From an uncultured Opitutia bacterium (GTDB lineage Bacteria > Verrucomicrobiota > Verrucomicrobiia > Opitutales > Opitutaceae), in assembly GCA_903896015.1 (NCBI GenBank), contig CAITWF010000020.1, positions 1 through 37,406 on the forward strand: a stretch of DNA of 37,406 nt, in the 5' to 3' direction. The notes under the pieces are model-generated. The model did no database searches. It was not told where the DNA came from and saw only the letters and a list, made by a program, of their open reading frames with translations. The translations under genes were made by a program, and so were the position numbers. Positions 23,600 to 32,406 of the stretch are shown here, piece by piece (positions within the stretch are counted from its first letter, which is position 1; every line of letters begins with the position of its first letter).

Positions 23600-23650
23600 A
23601 TGATCTCTAAACCTACCACGCGAAAGCCGCCCGTCATCGTCACAAAATAA
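23600..23650 (+). CDS. Possible 16-residue leader ORF before connector gene
   Basis: ATG 23600 opens a short frame MISKPTTRKPPVIVTK ending at TAA 23650, one base before the ATG of the connector gene (TAAAATG). The peptide is basic and Pro-rich. It could be a leader for coupled translation or a chance frame. Evidence is only the tight spacing. Confidence 0.25.
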   Translation: MISKPTTRKPPVIVTK

Positions 23651-23651
23651 A

Positions 23652-24764
23652 ATGAACGCCGGCCTGGGCACACTCACTGATCTCAAGACGCAGCTCCTCA
23701 ACGAGGCGCTGCGCAGCGCGACCACGTATGATGCCGCGCTGCTTGCCCTGGGCAAAGGCGTCGCGACGCGCTTCGATCAATACTGCAACCGGAAAGTCGC
23801 CCGGCTCGTCGGCGCGCAATACGTCACCAACGCCGATCGCACGAAGGTGATTCTCGATCGCTATCCCGTCGAAGTGATTTCGCAGATCGAGATTCGCGAT
23901 TCGCTCGACCAGGGCTGGGTCGATCAGGGCGCGGTCAACAACGTGCTCTTCAATCTCCGCGAGGAAGTAGGCCTCTGCGAATTCGCGGGCTACCTGGGTG
24001 GCAGCTACTCGCGCATCCGTATCACCTACACCGGCGGCTTCTGGTTCGCGACTGATGACGCCGTAACGATCAAGAGCGGCGCACTCGCGCTCACCGCCGG
24101 CGCCACGATCGCGCGCGTGGCCTTCGATGCCGCGTTCACCATTGCGCCGCAGGTCTTCGCCGCGCTGCTCGCGCCCGACGGTGGCACGATCGTTTCCATC
24201 CTTCCGGCCACGCCCACGGCCGCGGGCTTCGATGTGCGCTTTGCCGCGCCGTTGCCAGCGAGCGGCTACACGCTCTCGTGGATCGCTTTCATGGGCGTCA
24301 GTGACGTCCTGCAGCAGGCCTCCGCCTCCGTCGCGACGAATGCCGAATCGCTCACGATCACGTATCCCACGGCCTTCGCGGCTGCGCCAGCCGTGCTCTG
24401 CAATCTCGTCGCGCCCGACGGCGGGACGATCATCTCCGCGCAGCCAAGCGCGGTGACAACGACGGGCTTCAAGGCCGAGTTCGCCGCGCCCGTGCCGGCC
24501 GGCTATACGCTTTCCTGGTGCGCTTATGCGCAGGGCGCGATCAGCTCGCTCACGCTGCCGAGCGGCGCGACCGCGCTGCCCGACGATCTGAAGTTCGCCT
24601 GGCTGACACAGTGCGAGGCCGCCTGGCAGCTGCGCGACAAGCTCGGCCTCTCGCTCGCCGAAGGCGCGGAGAGCCGTCGCACGCTCACGCTCGGCCAGCT
24701 CCAGCTCGTGCCCGAGGTCGAGGCCATCCTCAAGAACCACATCCGCTACGCCATCGCCTCGTGA
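23652..24764 (+). CDS. Head-tail connector with two inserted beta-sandwich repeats
   Basis: The 370-residue product has an adaptor framework. The N-terminal part (1-130) has helices and IRITYTGGFWFATDDAV; the C-terminal part (300-370) has LPDDLKFAWLTQCEAAWQLR and LQLVPEVEAILKNHIRY, as in HK97 gp6-like connectors. Between them are two tandem copies of a domain of about 65 residues: FTIAPQVFAALLAPDGGTIV with SGYTLSWIAF at about 157-213, and FAAAPAVLCNLVAPDGGTII with AGYTLSWCAY at about 235-292. Such FxxAPxV...PDGGTI...GYTLSW repeats resemble lectin-like domains of tail fibres. The insertion would decorate the head-tail joint. Confidence 0.7.
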   Translation: MNAGLGTLTDLKTQLLNEALRSATTYDAALLALGKGVATRFDQYCNRKVARLVGAQYVTNADRTKVILDRYPVEVISQIEIRDSLDQGWVDQGAVNNVLFNLREEVGLCEFAGYLGGSYSRIRITYTGGFWFATDDAVTIKSGALALTAGATIARVAFDAAFTIAPQVFAALLAPDGGTIVSILPATPTAAGFDVRFAAPLPASGYTLSWIAFMGVSDVLQQASASVATNAESLTITYPTAFAAAPAVLCNLVAPDGGTIISAQPSAVTTTGFKAEFAAPVPAGYTLSWCAYAQGAISSLTLPSGATALPDDLKFAWLTQCEAAWQLRDKLGLSLAEGAESRRTLTLGQLQLVPEVEAILKNHIRYAIAS

Positions 24765-25336
24765 ACCTCACGCTCTCCAGCAACGCCGCCGCCATCCGCG
24801 CGCAACTCACGGCCTTCCCGCCGGAGATGCTTGCGCGCATCGCCAAGGCGATCGACCTGCAGAACGAGCTTTCGATCGGCGTGATTCAAAAGACGCGGCT
24901 CTCACGCCGCGGGCCCGACACGCTCGGCGTCCGCACCAATCGGCTCCGTTCCTCCATTTCCCGCGCGCCAGCGACGGTGCTGCCCAATGGCTCCGGCGTC
25001 GTCTCCGCGATCGGCAGCAACGTGAAATATGCCGGCGCCCACGAATATGGTTTTGCCGGCACGGTCGAGGTCCGCGCGCACACGCGCCGCCGCGTCATCA
25101 CGCACACCACGAGCGTCGCCGCCACCTTCAATCCACTCTCCGGAAAAATCGACAAGGCGAAGAAGACGAAGCGCCGTGTCGATACTGGCGAGACGATCCA
25201 GGTGCGCGCGCACGGGATGAAGATGCGGATCCCGCAGCGCGCCTATATCCGCACCGTGCTTGCGCAACGGGCTGGCGAGTATTCGACGGCCGTCAGCGAG
25301 GCGATCGTCGCCGCTTGGAAGGGAGGCCGCGCATGA
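24761..25336 (+). CDS. HK97 gp10-like tail completion protein
   Basis: The 191-residue product starts at GTG 24761, overlapping the connector stop. It has the gp10-like pattern: an N-terminal helix (EMLARIAKAIDLQNELSIGV), then SRRGPDTLGVRTNRLRSSIS, VKYAGAHEYGFAGTVEVRAH and a C-terminal RIPQRAYIRTVLAQRAGEYS. The segment YAGAHEYG and RAYI near the end are the usual landmarks. A central basic, Lys-rich insert (KIDKAKKTKRRVDTG) lengthens it. It would sit between connector and tail terminator at the neck. Confidence 0.7.
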   Translation: MNLTLSSNAAAIRAQLTAFPPEMLARIAKAIDLQNELSIGVIQKTRLSRRGPDTLGVRTNRLRSSISRAPATVLPNGSGVVSAIGSNVKYAGAHEYGFAGTVEVRAHTRRRVITHTTSVAATFNPLSGKIDKAKKTKRRVDTGETIQVRAHGMKMRIPQRAYIRTVLAQRAGEYSTAVSEAIVAAWKGGRA

Positions 25337-26082
25337 GCCCGCTCGAACGCATGATGCTCGATATGCTCGGCCGCGCCGACGCCGATCCGTATTTCGATGA
25401 CATCGGTCTTTTCATCTTGCGACCGCGCTACAGCGAGAGCGGCCAGTCGGATGATCAGCAGAGCTTCGCCGTCATTCAGACGCGCATCGATCAGCTCATC
25501 GCCGGCGAATCGCGCAAGAGCGGTCACTATGGCGCGGCCGTCACGTTTCTCATGCCCGAGGGCGACACGACGAAGCCCAATCCGAGCGGTCCGCAAATGG
25601 AATTCGTCTTCACCGCGCGCATCCAGGAGATGCCGATCATCAACTTCGGGCCCAACGGCACCCGCAAGAGCGCCGAAGAGATCGCGCTCTACATCGTGCA
25701 GCTCTTTCATCTGGCGATGTTCAACGGCGGCAACTCGCTTTACGCCGATGTCGCCACGCTGACGCCGAGCACCGACTACGCGCCGAAGGTCACCTACGAC
25801 GTGCGCTTCCGGATGCAGGGCAACCTCCGCGCCCCCGTGAAATGCGCGATGGCGATTATCACGCCCAATTCGGGCGCCTCGCCGCAGACCGTAACGCTGA
25901 CGAGCGCGACCGGCGGCGCCGCGATCTACTACACGATCGACGGCTCCTATCCCTCGTCGCGCGGCAAGACCGCGCAGCTCTACAGCGGCCCGATCACGGT
26001 CGCATTCGCCTGCACGCTGCGCGCGGCCGCCGAGCTCGCCGGCTCCCAGCAGAGCAGCGTTTCCCAGGGCATCTACACCTGA
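25333..26082 (+). CDS. Tail terminator-like protein with C-terminal CHB_HEX_C-like domain
   Basis: The 249-residue product's first 175 residues have terminator-like layout (IDQLIAGESRKSGHYGAAVT, EFVFTARIQEMPIINFGPNG, then EIALYIVQLFHLAMFNGG). Residues about 176-249 form a separate domain: ITPNSGASPQTVTLTSATGG, AIYYTIDGSYPSS, AQLYSGPITVAFACTLRAAA. The YYTIDGSxPS...LYSGPI pattern is that of the CHB_HEX_C (chitobiase/hexosaminidase C-terminal) Ig-like domain. Such domains often occur on phage structural proteins and may bind sugars. Start overlaps the upstream stop (ATGA). Confidence 0.65.
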   Translation: MSPLERMMLDMLGRADADPYFDDIGLFILRPRYSESGQSDDQQSFAVIQTRIDQLIAGESRKSGHYGAAVTFLMPEGDTTKPNPSGPQMEFVFTARIQEMPIINFGPNGTRKSAEEIALYIVQLFHLAMFNGGNSLYADVATLTPSTDYAPKVTYDVRFRMQGNLRAPVKCAMAIITPNSGASPQTVTLTSATGGAAIYYTIDGSYPSSRGKTAQLYSGPITVAFACTLRAAAELAGSQQSSVSQGIYT

Positions 26083-26102
26083 ACTTTCAACCCGATTAAA
26101 AC

Positions 26103-27026
26103 ATGAGCGCTCCACAAATTATCGCCGGCCCGGCCGTCATTCAGTTCAACGGCAATTCCTACTACACGGAAAACGACATCGCCCTCAACGACAACCCCGA
26201 GACGTTCAAGGTCGTGAGCTCGATTGCGGGCACGATCGACGAGCGGCTCATCGCCAATGCGATTGAGATCAACTTCAAGCCCGTCGGCGCGCTTGATGTC
26301 GTCGCAAAATATCTGCCCTACGCCGTCACGCAGATCGGCTCGCTCCTGATCAACCAGGCCTCGCCGAAGGCCGTCACGATCTGGGGCGCTGATGGCATCA
26401 AGACCGTCTGGGCGAATGGCTTCATTTCGAAGCTGCCCGCCTTCACGCTCGCCGCGACGAAGACCGCGATCGAGCCGATGGCGATCATGTGTTTCGGCGA
26501 CCCAACGAAGACGCTCGTCGACGCGGCCGCGTGGAACACGATCACCTCGGCCGCGCTCGCCGACACCACCTTTGACGAGACGAAGATCGTGACGCCGCAA
26601 TACCTCGCCACCTGGGGTGCGATCACCGGATTCGTTGCCGTCGAGAGCGAGGATGGCTTCACCTTCGAAGTCGCGATGGGCCTCGCGATGAAGAAGGTCG
26701 CGAACTGGGGGAATGTGAACGCCATGCTCACCGACCTCACGGTCAGCGCGCGTTTCAAGCCCGTGGGCCCCACGGAGGCTAACCTCTGGGCCGCGCGCAA
26801 TCTCCAAGGCTCGGGCGCGGTGAAGCCCGGCATGTCACTCAGCACGAGCAATGATCTCGTGATCAGCGCCTCGCCCTACACCTTCACGATGCCGAAGGCC
26901 GGCATCATGCGCAATACAACGCAATACGGCCTCACGCCGCTGCGCCACGGCGAGCTCGCCTTCGTTAATCGCAAGACGTGGACCGGCGGTTCGATTAACG
27001 CGCTCTTCACGGTGGCGTTCAGCTGA
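26103..27026 (+). CDS. Probable major tail tube protein
   Basis: The 307-residue product starts MSAPQIIAGPAVIQFNGNSY and is mostly beta-structured (AIEINFKPVGALDVVAKYLP, ESEDGFTFEVAMGLAMKKVA, LTVSARFKPVGPTEANLWAA). It has no membrane segment or signal. It occupies the tube position between the terminator-like protein and the fibre genes. Tube proteins stack in hexameric rings around the tape measure. No sheath gene precedes it. The assignment is from position and fold pattern. Confidence 0.6.
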   Translation: MSAPQIIAGPAVIQFNGNSYYTENDIALNDNPETFKVVSSIAGTIDERLIANAIEINFKPVGALDVVAKYLPYAVTQIGSLLINQASPKAVTIWGADGIKTVWANGFISKLPAFTLAATKTAIEPMAIMCFGDPTKTLVDAAAWNTITSAALADTTFDETKIVTPQYLATWGAITGFVAVESEDGFTFEVAMGLAMKKVANWGNVNAMLTDLTVSARFKPVGPTEANLWAARNLQGSGAVKPGMSLSTSNDLVISASPYTFTMPKAGIMRNTTQYGLTPLRHGELAFVNRKTWTGGSINALFTVAFS

Positions 27027-27048
27027 TCGGCGTGCGCGGCCGCTCCCG

Positions 27049-27483
27049 ATGAAAATCGAAATCCTCGACGCGACCAGCCCTGGCACCGGCACGCCCTTCG
27101 TGCTGTTTGCCGGCGCGCTCGATTCGCCCGAGGATCCGCTCGAGGCCTCACACGAGGACACGATTCAAATTGCCCAGGGATTGCGCGCGACGGCCGTCAA
27201 GGTCTTCAACCGCACGAACACCGTCTTCACGCTCCCGCTGCAGCGGACGGTGGACTACGGCAGCATCAACGCCGCGGAGAAGGCCTTGATCGATTATCCT
27301 AGCTCCGTGCCACGTACCGGGATCTTCCGCTTCACGCCGGAAAACGCCGCGGGCGGTGGTGGCGACATCCGCTGGGGCGTCGACGGCACCGTCCATAAGT
27401 TTGTGCCGCGGCTCATCGGCTGCGCGATCATCTGGAAATTTCAAATCACCTGCGGACAGCTCACAGCGACTCAGCCTTATTAA
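27049..27483 (+). CDS. Hypothetical tail protein
   Basis: The 144-residue product is beta-rich: MKIEILDATSPGTGTPFVLF, then ATAVKVFNRTNTVFTLPLQR, TVDYGSINAAEKALIDYPSS and a Gly-rich GGGGDIRWGVDGTVHKF. It could be a second tube-related or tail chaperone position protein, though no programmed frameshift site was found. No family is recognised. Confidence 0.5.
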   Translation: MKIEILDATSPGTGTPFVLFAGALDSPEDPLEASHEDTIQIAQGLRATAVKVFNRTNTVFTLPLQRTVDYGSINAAEKALIDYPSSVPRTGIFRFTPENAAGGGGDIRWGVDGTVHKFVPRLIGCAIIWKFQITCGQLTATQPY

Positions 27484-27494
27484 ACCTCTCTTCG

Positions 27495-30074
27495 ATGAAA
27501 TCTAAGCTCACCTTAAGCCTGCTTTTATTCGCGACCTTCGCGGGCTTCCTCCGCGCTGATCAGGCGATCAAAAATCTCACGCTCACCGGCACGACGACCG
27601 ACAGCTCCACCTTCAATATTTCCGGCGCGCATACGTTTCTCTCCGGCGCCTCTGCCACCTTCGCGAGCGGCTCTACCCTCACCCTCAACGGCACGCTCGG
27701 CGGCTCGGGCACGTTTAATTTCGGCTCGGGCACCGTCACGCTCCCCGCCACCGTCACCGGCGGCACTACGAGTTTTCAGCCGCGCGATTCTGACCTCGAT
27801 GCGATCGCGGCGCTCAGCACGACAGGCATCCTGGTGCGCACCGGCAGCGGCACAGCGACGACGCGCACGATCACCGGCAACAACACCGGCGCGAACATTA
27901 CCGTCACGAGCGGCGACGGCGTGGCCGGCAATCCCACGCTCGAACTCGCCAACACCACCGTCACTGCCGGCACCTTCGGCAGCGCCACGGCGGTCGGCAC
28001 CGTCACCGTCGATGCGAAGGGCCGCATCACGAGCGCGAGCAACACGACGATCTCCTCGACCACGATCGCCGGCACGGCCGTCGCGCCCGGCGGCAGCATT
28101 TCTCAAGACACGATCACCGGACTGGCATCCACGGGGCTCGTGAAACGCACCGGAGCCAACACGCTCGCGATTGCGACGAGCGGCACGGATTACCTGCCGG
28201 GATGGTCTGGCCTCACCACGAACGGCCTGCTGCAAGCCACCGGAGCCACGACCGTCGCGAGCACCCTGACGCCCTCGGGACTGACCAGCCTTGGTGTGAA
28301 CAGCCTTACGAGTGCCTCCGGCCAAAACCTCACCCTCGGCACCGGCACCTTCGGCACGGCGCTGACCTTCACGAGCGCGACGGGCGCGGCGACGTTTGCG
28401 GCGAGCGCATCCTCGCCGATCTATAGCACAACTAGCCACACGACGACGGCGGGCGGCTACGTCATCGGCACCGACTGGCAACTCTACCGCACAGCGGCGG
28501 GCGGCGTGACGCTCGGATCGCTCGCGACCGGCAACGGCACCTACGTCATCAAGCTAGCCTCGGCCTCCACCTCCACGCCGACGATGGGGCTCGTCTTGGA
28601 CACCTCGGCGGCGGGCAATGCGAGCCTGCGCAATTGGGGCTTCTACACGAACAATACGAGCCTCGGCGATTTGCAGTTGCTCCAATCCACGAGCGTCAGC
28701 GCCGCGCCGAGTGCTGTCATCGCGACGTTCACTTCAGGCGGCGTGACCATTCCCGGCTCCATCCTCGGCTCCGGTGGCAGCGCGCCGACGAGCACGACGA
28801 GCGGCAGCAACATCTTCACGGCGGGCATCGCGACGAGCGGGCCGGCGTATCTCGCAAGTCTCAACGTCATCGGATCGACCGCTTTCTCCGACACGTGGAC
28901 GCTCACGCGCGCACAGGGCTACGCGACGATTGTTTCGAGCACGGGCACAAACCCGGCTTACCTCAATTTTAACAACACGGGAGGAAACAATTACTACATC
29001 GGAATCGACAGCAGCGCTGGCAGCACGCTGATCACTTCGGGAGGAGCCGCGTATGCGCTCGCGCTCGCCAGTGACACCGGCCGCTCTGTAATTCTGGCGC
29101 CGGGTCGAACCGCGCAAGTCACGGCGACGAGCACGGGCACGACAATCGCCGGCAACCTCACCGTCAGCGGCACGGGCACGAGCAGCTTCGCGGGCGCAGT
29201 GCAGCTCAACACCGCAAGCGGCACCGAGACCACGCTCACGCTCAATCAGTCCGGCGTCGCTTCGTGGGCGTTCCGTAACATCGCAACGACAGCAGAATTT
29301 CGATTGGCGACGGGCGGCAACGATTGGTTCAAGGTCGCGCAGTCAACAGGCAATACGAGTTTCACGAGCGCCACCTCCGGCACCTCCACGACCGCCGCCG
29401 CCATCCTCGGCAAGTCGATGGGGTTGACGGAGAATTTGTGGGTGGGGGGGACGGGGAACTTTGCCGGGGATGTAACCGTTAGCGCGGGAAATCTATGGGT
29501 GCAGAACAACGGCACGGTTGGTTCGCAGGCCAGTGGTTCTTCCTCGATCGCGTTCGGTGGAAGCTCAATGTTCTTTAAGTCGGGTTCTACCAACGTCGCG
29601 TCGATTCAGAGCGCCACTACTTTCTCGGTGTTATCCACCACCGAAGCCACCACCGGAGGCGCGGGCTCCCTGACCACGGCGGGCGGCATCTATGCGGCGA
29701 AGCAGATTATCGGTGCGACGGGTATCCTCTCGTTCTCGCCCACCGCAGGCATTGGCTACGCTACCGGCGCGGGGGGCGCAGTCACGCAGATCACCAGCCG
29801 CACGACTGGCGTCACGCTGAACAAAGTCTCGGGCGCTATCACCCTTGTTTCCGCTGCGGGCACCGCTTCGTGGCAGACGTTCACGGTTACTGATTCCGCT
29901 GTGGCAGCGACAGACACGATCTCGATCAACCAAAAATCCGGCACGGATAAATACATGATCCACGTCACAGCCGTGGCCGCCGGATCGTTCAACGTAACTT
30001 TCGCAACGACGGGCGGCACGACGACCGAGCAACCCGTTTTCCAGTTCAACGTGATCAAAGGCTCCAATTCCTAA
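27495..30074 (+). CDS. Tail fibre-like protein with N-terminal signal peptide
   Basis: The 859-residue product is a long Ser/Thr/Gly-rich repeat protein. It begins with a Sec signal (MKSKLTLSLLLFATFAGFLR, cleavage near AD). After residue 95 it has tail-fibre repeats: FQPRDSDLDAIAALSTTGIL, VTSGDGVAGNPTLELANTTV and GTVTVDAKGRITSASNTT. Near residue 720 STTEATTGGAGSLTTAGGIY is typical of trimeric fibre ends. The C-terminus (TDKYMIHVTAVAAGSFNVTF) forms a compact beta domain. Fibres normally bind host receptors. A secretory signal on such a protein is unusual (see findings). Confidence 0.7.
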   Translation: MKSKLTLSLLLFATFAGFLRADQAIKNLTLTGTTTDSSTFNISGAHTFLSGASATFASGSTLTLNGTLGGSGTFNFGSGTVTLPATVTGGTTSFQPRDSDLDAIAALSTTGILVRTGSGTATTRTITGNNTGANITVTSGDGVAGNPTLELANTTVTAGTFGSATAVGTVTVDAKGRITSASNTTISSTTIAGTAVAPGGSISQDTITGLASTGLVKRTGANTLAIATSGTDYLPGWSGLTTNGLLQATGATTVASTLTPSGLTSLGVNSLTSASGQNLTLGTGTFGTALTFTSATGAATFAASASSPIYSTTSHTTTAGGYVIGTDWQLYRTAAGGVTLGSLATGNGTYVIKLASASTSTPTMGLVLDTSAAGNASLRNWGFYTNNTSLGDLQLLQSTSVSAAPSAVIATFTSGGVTIPGSILGSGGSAPTSTTSGSNIFTAGIATSGPAYLASLNVIGSTAFSDTWTLTRAQGYATIVSSTGTNPAYLNFNNTGGNNYYIGIDSSAGSTLITSGGAAYALALASDTGRSVILAPGRTAQVTATSTGTTIAGNLTVSGTGTSSFAGAVQLNTASGTETTLTLNQSGVASWAFRNIATTAEFRLATGGNDWFKVAQSTGNTSFTSATSGTSTTAAAILGKSMGLTENLWVGGTGNFAGDVTVSAGNLWVQNNGTVGSQASGSSSIAFGGSSMFFKSGSTNVASIQSATTFSVLSTTEATTGGAGSLTTAGGIYAAKQIIGATGILSFSPTAGIGYATGAGGAVTQITSRTTGVTLNKVSGAITLVSAAGTASWQTFTVTDSAVAATDTISINQKSGTDKYMIHVTAVAAGSFNVTFATTGGTTTEQPVFQFNVIKGSNS

Positions 30075-30077
30075 TCC

Positions 30078-30413
30078 ATGAAAAAACTGATTGCACTCAT
30101 TCTCGCGGCGGCGCTTGCCGTGTCTGCTTTCGCTCAAACCGATCAGCGGACCGTGCTCGCGACGAGCACGACCAACGGCGTAACCAAGACGCTCTACGTT
30201 GGCCGCATCCAAGCCGATCCCGCGAAGGACGGATCGATCACGATCACGGTGTTTCCCGCCGTGGTGCTCAGCGACAGCGCCGGCAACGTCCTTAGCGAGC
30301 AGCTCGACACCGCGCACTCGTTCCCGCTCGTGATCGGCGCGCAGGTGAAGGCCACGCTCGCGCAACTCGTCCAGGGCGCCTACACGGCCGCGAATCCGCC
30401 GCCGGCAAACTAA
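30078..30413 (+). CDS. Small exported protein next to fibre gene
   Basis: The 111-residue product has a clear Sec signal (MKKLIALILAAALAVSAFAQ, cleavage after AFA likely). The mature part is beta-rich (TVLATSTTNGVTKTLYVGRI, SITITVFPAVVLSDSAGNVL) and ends in Pro/Asn. It starts four bases after the fibre stop. Two signal peptides in a row suggest that fibre and partner are exported together. Function unknown. Confidence 0.6.
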   Translation: MKKLIALILAAALAVSAFAQTDQRTVLATSTTNGVTKTLYVGRIQADPAKDGSITITVFPAVVLSDSAGNVLSEQLDTAHSFPLVIGAQVKATLAQLVQGAYTAANPPPAN

Positions 30414-30415
30414 TC

Positions 30416-30898
30416 ATGGGCTTCTTCAGCTCACTCTTCGGCACCTCCGCGCCCAAGGTCTACACTGGGCGCTTGCTCACGGCAGACCAGGTGCGTGCCG
30501 CGCTCGGCTGCCCTGCGCTCACGCTCGGCAAGACGCAATATGCCGAGATGACCGAGGAGGCCGCGATCTACCTCGCACAGCAGGCGCGCAATGCGCTCTT
30601 CCCGCTCATCGGCCACTGGCAACCGGATGCGAGCTGCACGCTCTACGGCGGAAAATTCAAGGTGCTCGCGAATGAGAAATTCGCCGAGCAGTCATTTCAG
30701 GATGCGATCTCCACGCAGCTCTGCGCCGCCGCCGCGGGCGATGTGTGGTTCACGCCGGACGGCTCCGCGACCGGCCACGCGATCGGCTTCGTCATCACGC
30801 CGAGCGGCGCGAAGTATGTCGACCCCCAAGCGCCCGATGCGCTGCGCCCGATGAGCGCTACCGAACTGGCGAGCCGGTATTTTCAAAATCTTCTGTGA
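30416..30898 (+). CDS. Hypothetical protein, papain-like fold suspected
   Basis: The 160-residue product starts MGFFSSLFGTSAPKVYTGRL. Its C-terminal half has GDVWFTPDGSATGHAIGFVI (H121) and TPSGAKYVDPQAPDAL (D137), like phage papain-like or MOA-related proteins in which His and Asp support a Cys. The usual Cys-bearing CDDFA motif is absent; the matching place reads KFAEQSFQDA. If the fold is right it is likely inactive, perhaps a binding protein at the tail tip. The start is three bases after the upstream stop. Confidence 0.5.
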   Translation: MGFFSSLFGTSAPKVYTGRLLTADQVRAALGCPALTLGKTQYAEMTEEAAIYLAQQARNALFPLIGHWQPDASCTLYGGKFKVLANEKFAEQSFQDAISTQLCAAAAGDVWFTPDGSATGHAIGFVITPSGAKYVDPQAPDALRPMSATELASRYFQNLL

Positions 30899-32403
30899 TG
30901 GACAGCCTGAAAATCCCGATCGCGTCGACCTTCGACGGCCAGGGCGCCGCGGCCGCTACCAAGGCCGTCGAGAACCTTGAGCTCGCGACCAAAAAAGCCG
31001 CGGCGACCACGCAGGAGCACGGCGAAAAATCGCAGCACGCCGGCGGCCTGATCGAGGAGCTTGGCTCCCGCTCGGGTCACACGCGTCACCTCGTCGAAGG
31101 CCTTGAGCAGGCCACGCGCGGCGGCACGAGCGGCATCCTTGGCCTCGCCCGCGCTGCCTTCGTCGCTGGCGAAGCCCTTAATCCTGCGACCCTCGCCCTC
31201 GGCGCCCTCATCGCCCTCGCCCCCGAAATCGTCGAGCACCTGGGCGGCTCCGAAAAGGAAATCGGAGAGGGTGGCAAAGAGGCGGCAAAAGGCCTGGAGG
31301 AGATGACGAAAGCCGGCGAATCCGCCGGAAAGGTAAAACTCGACGGGCTCATCGATCAGCTCAAGGAGGCCGACACGGCCGCGAAAAATCTCGCCGAAAA
31401 ACTCGACGCCACGCTCGACGCCGAAGCCCGCGTCGACAAGGCGCATGAGAAGCTCGAGCTGCTCCGCAACGACCGGAGCCCGATGCTCTCCGACGAGCAG
31501 AAGGCCCGCAACGAAGTCGCCATTCGCCAAAAATACGCCGATCGGGCGACCGCGCGCGAACGGGAAAAAATATCGGGTCAATATGGTCTCGCCGACGCCG
31601 AGGCCTCGGGCGCGACCTCGGCCGCCGAGCAGGCCGAGCACGATCGCGATGTGCAACGCTCCGTCGTAACCCGCGCTAAACGGCGCCAGCACGAGCAGGA
31701 GGAACTTTCGAAAGAGCTTCGCGCCCAGGAATCCGCGCTTATTCAGGGCGATGGCGACATCGGTCGCACTTTCGATCTCCGCGAGATGCTGGGTAAAATG
31801 GGGTCCGCCGAAACGCTCGCCCGTATCACCGCCGAGGCGGAGGGCCGACTCAAGCAGATGGAAGAGAGCGCTGAAAAACTCTCCCGAGAAGCCAAGGACA
31901 AACGCGCCAAGGCTAATCAGACGGCCACAATCGCCGGCATCCGATATAAAGGTCTTAACGACTCTGCTGATCTCGAGGCGCAGGGCAACGCCGCCGAGGG
32001 CCGCCCGAAGATCGAAGTCGGCGCCGACAAGGACAGCCGCACCCTCGGCCGCGTCATCGGCGATCGCGTGTCGTCGTTTTTCTATCCCTCCCGCGCACCC
32101 TTCGACGATCGCTTCTATCACGATTCGCTCCTCCGTGATCGCGATCGCGCGCACTACGATCAAGGTAGCGCCAGCTACGCGGCGCGCGGCAACGATTTTG
32201 CGCGCGCCAAGTCGAGCGCGATGGAGCTCTCCCAGCAGCTCGCCGGAGGCAAGGGCACGACTGATGACATGAAGCAGCTCGCCGATCTCCTCGCACAAAT
32301 CGGCACCTATCTAGGAAAAAACTCCGGCGACGTCTCGGCTCTACGCGCCGAAATCCGCACGCTCCGCGCCCAGCTCACCAACAGCGAGCGATCCAAGGGC
32401 TGA
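30898..32403 (+). CDS. Short tape measure-like protein
   Basis: Start ATG 30898 overlaps the upstream stop (TGATG). The 501-residue product has an N-terminal helical part (KAVENLELATKKAAATTQEH), a hydrophobic segment (GEALNPATLALGALIALAPE) and a long charged coiled coil (DKAHEKLELLRNDRSPMLSD and AEGRLKQMEESAEKLSREAK). The C-terminus has YPSRAPFDDRFYHDSLLRDR and a helix (VSALRAEIRTLRAQLTNSER). Tape measure proteins set tail length at about 0.15 nm per residue, which would give a tail near 75 nm. It is the only gene of this kind in the window. Confidence 0.6.
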   Translation: MDSLKIPIASTFDGQGAAAATKAVENLELATKKAAATTQEHGEKSQHAGGLIEELGSRSGHTRHLVEGLEQATRGGTSGILGLARAAFVAGEALNPATLALGALIALAPEIVEHLGGSEKEIGEGGKEAAKGLEEMTKAGESAGKVKLDGLIDQLKEADTAAKNLAEKLDATLDAEARVDKAHEKLELLRNDRSPMLSDEQKARNEVAIRQKYADRATAREREKISGQYGLADAEASGATSAAEQAEHDRDVQRSVVTRAKRRQHEQEELSKELRAQESALIQGDGDIGRTFDLREMLGKMGSAETLARITAEAEGRLKQMEESAEKLSREAKDKRAKANQTATIAGIRYKGLNDSADLEAQGNAAEGRPKIEVGADKDSRTLGRVIGDRVSSFFYPSRAPFDDRFYHDSLLRDRDRAHYDQGSASYAARGNDFARAKSSAMELSQQLAGGKGTTDDMKQLADLLAQIGTYLGKNSGDVSALRAEIRTLRAQLTNSERSKG

Positions 32404-32406
32404 GTC

